A model generated the notes under the pieces. It made no database searches. It saw nothing but the letters and a program-made list of their open reading frames with translations, and was not told where the DNA came from. 64,000 nucleotides of DNA, from NCBI RefSeq assembly GCF_001673635.1, contig NZ_LZMH01000043.1, forward strand, positions 1 through 64,000, read 5' to 3'. Source of the DNA: Mycobacterium asiaticum. Its GTDB lineage: Bacteria; Actinomycetota; Actinomycetes; Mycobacteriales; Mycobacteriaceae. Positions 60,999 through 64,000 of this stretch are shown here, piece by piece. The first letter of the stretch is position 1. Every line of letters begins with the position of its first letter. A program made the translations under genes and the position numbers.

Positions 60999-61073
60999 GA
61001 GGTTCCTTCCTAGCTCTTAAGCCAACTATCCGCCCTGAATTTAGTCAGATGTGAATTGTTGGTGAGCCGGGGG

Positions 61074-62357
61074 TCACCGCGGCGAGGGTGCGCGCATCAG
61101 GTCGTCGACGACGTTCGCCAGGCAAGCGAACCCGGGTGCCGCGGCCATCTCGGCCGCGATGTCACGGCTTCGTGCCCGGTAGCGCGGCTCATTGAGCACG
61201 GCGAGAATGTCGCGGCGCAATGCCCTCGGCGACGGCCGTTCGGTGCGCAGCCGGCGCCCGACGCCCGACCACGCCACCCGCGCGCCGACCTCGGGCTTGT
61301 CCTCTTTGCCGCCGGTCGCCACGATCGGCACGCCGTACCGCAAGGCGTACTGCACTCCCCCGTAACCGCCGTTGGTCACGTAGACGTCCGTGCGCGGCAA
61401 CAGCTCGTCGTAGGGGAGAAACATTGCGGCACGGGCGTTTTCGGGTAACGGCGGTAGCGTGTCCAACGGGCGCCCACCGGTGCTGACCACAACCAGAACG
61501 TCCTCGTCGGCCAGGGCCGTCAGCGTCGGCGCAATGGCCTGGCGGTAATCGACGTTGGCGACGGTGCCCTGGGTGACGTGCACTACCGGCCGGGAACCGT
61601 CCAGGTCGGACCACCAATCCGGCAGCGGGGCCTGCGAGCCGGCGGCGCCGAGCGGTCCGGCGAAGTGCAGTGTGGCGGGCGCGTCCGAGCGCGGATATTC
61701 GAACGAAGGAATCGTGAACTGGACGATCGCGTCGGCATGGCCGCACCAGTCGATCAACGAATAGGGCAGCCGGCAACCGTGCACCTGCCCGTACAACTCA
61801 TCGGCGGTCCTGTTGGGCCCAGCCAACATTCGCCTGCCCAGTACGCCCAGCGCCGCGTTGCGTTGCCGGTTGGCCCAGCGGGCGGGTGGTAGTCCCATGC
61901 CATACGGCGCCGTGTCCGCACTGGCGATCGGCAGCGGCACGACACCGCACACGACGATCGGCGGACGGGTCGGGCAACGGTGGCCGAGCAGTAGCGCGCC
62001 GCCCATGGTGGCCGGTTCTAGCAGCACGCAGTCCGCGGGTTCAGTTGCATGTGCCGCGCGGATCGCCTGATATTGATAGATCGCCGGCCGGACGAAGACG
62101 TGCTCGATGTCGAAGGCAGCAGCCTTGAGGCCCTTGAGCTTTGCGCGTTCAGGAAATCTCTTCAGCACGGTCTCATCGAGGTCGGCCTCGGGCGGCAGCG
62201 CAATGTGCACGGCGCCAACCGCCCGCACCCGATCGGCGAAGCGGGCTCCGGTGATGAACCGCACGGAGTCACCGCGTTCGACGAACATCCGGGCGATCTC
62301 GAGCATGGGCGAGACATGACCATGGGCGGGAAAGCTGCCGATGATGATCGATGCCAT
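61074..62357 (-). CDS. Glycosyltransferase, GT1/MGT (UGT-like) family
   Basis: The protein has 427 residues. The acceptor domain opens IIGSFPAHGHVSPMLEIAR (His of the HG motif as the catalytic base) and the donor domain has HVTQGTVANVDYRQ and FLPYDELLPRTDVYVTNGGYGG, the UDP/TDP-sugar signature of macrolide- and glycolipid-type GTs. The final GKEDKPEVGARVAWSGVG is conserved. It would transfer a sugar to a hydrophobic acceptor. It is divergent from a TetR gene, 50 bp apart, so regulation by it is likely. Confidence 0.9.
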   Translation of the reverse strand: MASIIIGSFPAHGHVSPMLEIARMFVERGDSVRFITGARFADRVRAVGAVHIALPPEADLDETVLKRFPERAKLKGLKAAAFDIEHVFVRPAIYQYQAIRAAHATEPADCVLLEPATMGGALLLGHRCPTRPPIVVCGVVPLPIASADTAPYGMGLPPARWANRQRNAALGVLGRRMLAGPNRTADELYGQVHGCRLPYSLIDWCGHADAIVQFTIPSFEYPRSDAPATLHFAGPLGAAGSQAPLPDWWSDLDGSRPVVHVTQGTVANVDYRQAIAPTLTALADEDVLVVVSTGGRPLDTLPPLPENARAAMFLPYDELLPRTDVYVTNGGYGGVQYALRYGVPIVATGGKEDKPEVGARVAWSGVGRRLRTERPSPRALRRDILAVLNEPRYRARSRDIAAEMAAAPGFACLANVVDDLMRAPSPR

Positions 62358-62381
62358 GTTCGCCCCCTGGCGTCATGCTTC

Positions 62382-62397
62382 ACTACCTGATGGTAGT
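62382..62397. promoter_or_regulatory. Candidate TetR operator between glycosyltransferase and regulator
   Basis: The perfect inverted repeat actacc-tgat-ggtagt lies between the divergent starts at 62357 and 62408. It is 25 bp from the glycosyltransferase start and 11 bp from the regulator start, well placed for repression of both. It is inferred from symmetry and position only. Confidence 0.5.
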
Positions 62398-62407
62398 ATT
62401 CATTACT

Positions 62408-63076
62408 GTGGCACCGGAGTCAATATCGAAGACGTCCGCGCGGCCCGCCCGCGCGTATCGATCAGAGCTGCGCCAACGCCAGGCTCAGCAGACCCGGCAA
62501 CGCATACTCGCCGCTGCGGCCGAGTTGTTTGCCGAGCAGGGCTATGCCCGCACCACGCTCGCCAAGATCGCCGAAGCCGCCGGCGTCTCGCCGGAAACAG
62601 TGCAAGGTCACGGGCCCAAGGGTGCGCTGTTGACGGCGGCCGTCGAATACGCCGCATTCGGCATCGCCGGCGAAGAGGACATTCGCAACCTCGAAGTGGG
62701 GCGCCTGTTCGCCGCCAGCGCGACCAGCGACGAGGCGCTCGGCCACCTGATCGAGGCGCTGACAAATGTCCACCTCGGGACGGCGCGGATCGCGCCGGCG
62801 TTGATCGGCGCCGCCAGCCACGATCCCGAGGTGGATCGCTTTCTGCATGAATTGAACGTCGGCATCAACCAGCAGATTCGGCGAATTCTCGAGATTGCGC
62901 ACGAACGGGGATGGTTGCGCGAGGATCTGCCCTTCGACGAACTCCTCGAGACCACCGCGGTGATCTGCAGCGTCGACAGCTACCTGCGCCTCACCCGAGA
63001 CGGCTGGACCGCGGACCGCTATCGACCGTGGTGCCGGCGGATGATGGCCGAAAACATTTTCGCTCCTGATGAATAG
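62408..63076 (+). CDS. TetR-family transcriptional regulator
   Basis: The protein has 222 residues from the GTG at 62408. The DNA-binding head is RQRILAAAAELFAEQGYARTTLAKIAEAAGVSPETVQGH, with GH where most TetR proteins have YxHF, a mild deviation in the recognition-helix end. The ligand domain (LGTARIAPALIGAASHDPEV...) is TetR_C-like. It is divergent from the glycosyltransferase and probably represses it and itself. Confidence 0.92.
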   Translation: MAPESISKTSARPARAYRSELRQRQAQQTRQRILAAAAELFAEQGYARTTLAKIAEAAGVSPETVQGHGPKGALLTAAVEYAAFGIAGEEDIRNLEVGRLFAASATSDEALGHLIEALTNVHLGTARIAPALIGAASHDPEVDRFLHELNVGINQQIRRILEIAHERGWLREDLPFDELLETTAVICSVDSYLRLTRDGWTADRYRPWCRRMMAENIFAPDE

Positions 63077-63265
63077 CTCGATTTCGCGGCGTGGATCGTG
63101 CGGGACCGAGCCAATGTGCGTAGATTGTCTATGGGGTTGAGCTTGCAGCCTTTAGTCGCCACAAGGCGCGGAGTCAGTTCCGGGAACCGGGCACGTTTTC
63201 GAACCAGCCTCCGCCGACAACCGTGAGGCCCTGTTGAGGGCCGGAAAAAATGTTGGTGAGTGCGC

Positions 63266-64000
63266 GTGAGTCGGATCCCGACGCCGCCGCCGGAAGGTCA
63301 ACCTGTCGCGGACCTGCTTCCGGTCGGCACACCCATCGACCTGGACAACTGTGCCCGCGAACCGATCCACATCCCGGGCAGTATCCAGCCGCGCGGCGTG
63401 CTCGCCGTGGTGCGTGAGCCCGGCTTCGAAGTTCGTCAGGTCAGCGCCAACGTCGAACGGCTGCTGGGCCGTTCGGTGGACGCCGTCGTGGGACGGCACC
63501 TCTCGGCGCTGCTCGGCCAAGAGCAGGCCGCCCGCGTAGAACAGACGGCATCCGCGTTCGGCAATCTCGCGCAGCGCAATCCGGTCGAGTGTGTGATCGA
63601 TGTGGCCGGCGAAGCCAAAGCGTTCGACATCATCCTGCACCGCGACCCCGGCGGGGTGCTGCTGGTCGAAATCGAGATCGCCTATGGCGAACGCCCGTTT
63701 TCCTTTCCCAATACCTACCAAGCCGTCCGTAGCTCGGTGGAGGACTTGAACCGCGCCGCCACCCTCACCGAGTTGTACGACCTGGCCGCGCGGGCGGTGC
63801 GCGACCTGACCGGGTTCGACCGGGTCATGGTGTACCGCTATGACGCGCACTACAACGGCGAGGTGGTCGCCGAGTCCAAGCGCGACGACCTGAACTCGTT
63901 CCTCGGCTTGCACTATCCGGCCAGTGATATCCCGGCTCAGGCCCGCGCGCTGTACGAGAAGAACTGGATCCGGTTGATCTCGGACGTCGACTACACGCCG
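63266..64000 (+). CDS. Bacteriophytochrome, 5' part (cut by the window end)
   Basis: The frame is open from the GTG at 63266 to the window end (about 245 codons); the start is fixed by a stop just upstream in frame. The PAS domain begins DLDNCAREPIHIPGSIQPRG with the biliverdin-attaching Cys29 of bacterial phytochromes. The H of the usual IQPHG is Arg43 here. The GAF domain has LTELYDLAARAVRDLTGFDRV, MVYRYDAHYNGEVVAES and the PASDIPAQARALY pocket motif. It should be a red/far-red light or redox sensor; the PHY and output domains lie outside the window. The 189 bp before it hold nothing recognisable. Confidence 0.88.
   Translation, partial: MSRIPTPPPEGQPVADLLPVGTPIDLDNCAREPIHIPGSIQPRGVLAVVREPGFEVRQVSANVERLLGRSVDAVVGRHLSALLGQEQAARVEQTASAFGNLAQRNPVECVIDVAGEAKAFDIILHRDPGGVLLVEIEIAYGERPFSFPNTYQAVRSSVEDLNRAATLTELYDLAARAVRDLTGFDRVMVYRYDAHYNGEVVAESKRDDLNSFLGLHYPASDIPAQARALYEKNWIRLISDVDYTP

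Noticed and set aside
59214..61013. 599-codon frame antisense to htpG
   Set aside because: Mirror of a highly expressed conserved gene; composition is Leu/Gly/Arg-rich without motifs.

Overview
The window is high-GC actinobacterial chromosomal DNA and almost certainly comes from a non-tuberculous Mycobacterium. Supporting features are a 13E12-type HNH gene, a UsfY-like gene behind a SigF-type promoter, a CysQ homologue, many F420-, SDR- and acyl-CoA-dehydrogenase-type genes, paralogues of the mycobacterial sterol-degradation enzymes (HsaA, HsaC, HsaD, KshA, KstD), and the pair aldo/keto reductase - htpG arranged as in M. tuberculosis Rv2298/Rv2299c. No rRNA, tRNA, CRISPR array, IS transposase or phage integrase was recognised. 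I found 61 intact-looking genes (the last cut by the window end) and three broken ones.

Layout. 1-407: repeats only (20-bp tandem repeats, a perfect 25-bp palindrome). 0.4-3.97 kb: secreted nucleosidase-like protein, M23 lipoprotein and alpha/beta hydrolase. 4-11.3 kb: P450 coupled to a frameshifted F420-type oxidoreductase, an SDR, a divergent pair of DapB-like paralogues, a MalY/PatB-type lyase and a DUF417 membrane protein. 11.3-20 kb: PadR regulator with a divergent membrane protein, cysQ, an HsaA-like flavoprotein, a Ser/Thr kinase, SDRs and small membrane or VOC proteins. 20-26.7 kb: a large adenylate cyclase/NB-ARC regulator, then a three-domain protein (cysteine-dioxygenase cupin, caspase-like dyad domain, SAM methyltransferase) translationally coupled to an Asp/Glu-racemase-like protein, then an HsaD-like hydrolase. 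I consider the three-domain protein and racemase the most original feature of the window.

26.7-54 kb is a dense catabolic region resembling an accessory steroid or polycyclic degradation island. It holds two Baeyer-Villiger-type monooxygenases, SDRs (one of the mycofactocin-coupled type), an HsaA-like monooxygenase next to an HsaC-like extradiol dioxygenase, a FAD-binding-2 dehydrogenase, an IclR regulator with a perfect 17-bp palindrome upstream, and a FadD-EchA-FadE-FadE operon. Next come SnoaL-like, SDR and esterase genes, a possible non-haem iron oxygenase, a KshA-like Rieske oxygenase coupled to a small Cys-rich protein, and a KstD-like dehydrogenase. Ring hydroxylation and dehydrogenation (KshA/KstD-like), ring cleavage (HsaA/HsaC/HsaD-like), Baeyer-Villiger oxidation and beta-oxidation could together degrade a multi-ring substrate. 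The actual substrate cannot be read from the sequence.

54-64 kb: PadR, a hotdog thioesterase, a small secreted protein, an SDR, a SigF-promoter UsfY-like gene, an MBL-fold pseudogene with an internal deletion, a VOC protein, aldo/keto reductase, htpG, a glycosyltransferase divergent from a TetR regulator with a palindromic site, and the 5' part of a bacteriophytochrome.

Two families of intergenic inverted repeats recur. Three elements have conserved arms of the form CGAGCAGACGCAAAA and variable but complementary inner stems at gene ends (terminator-like). A second family is built on TGCCCGCCTTGCAGCGACAA.
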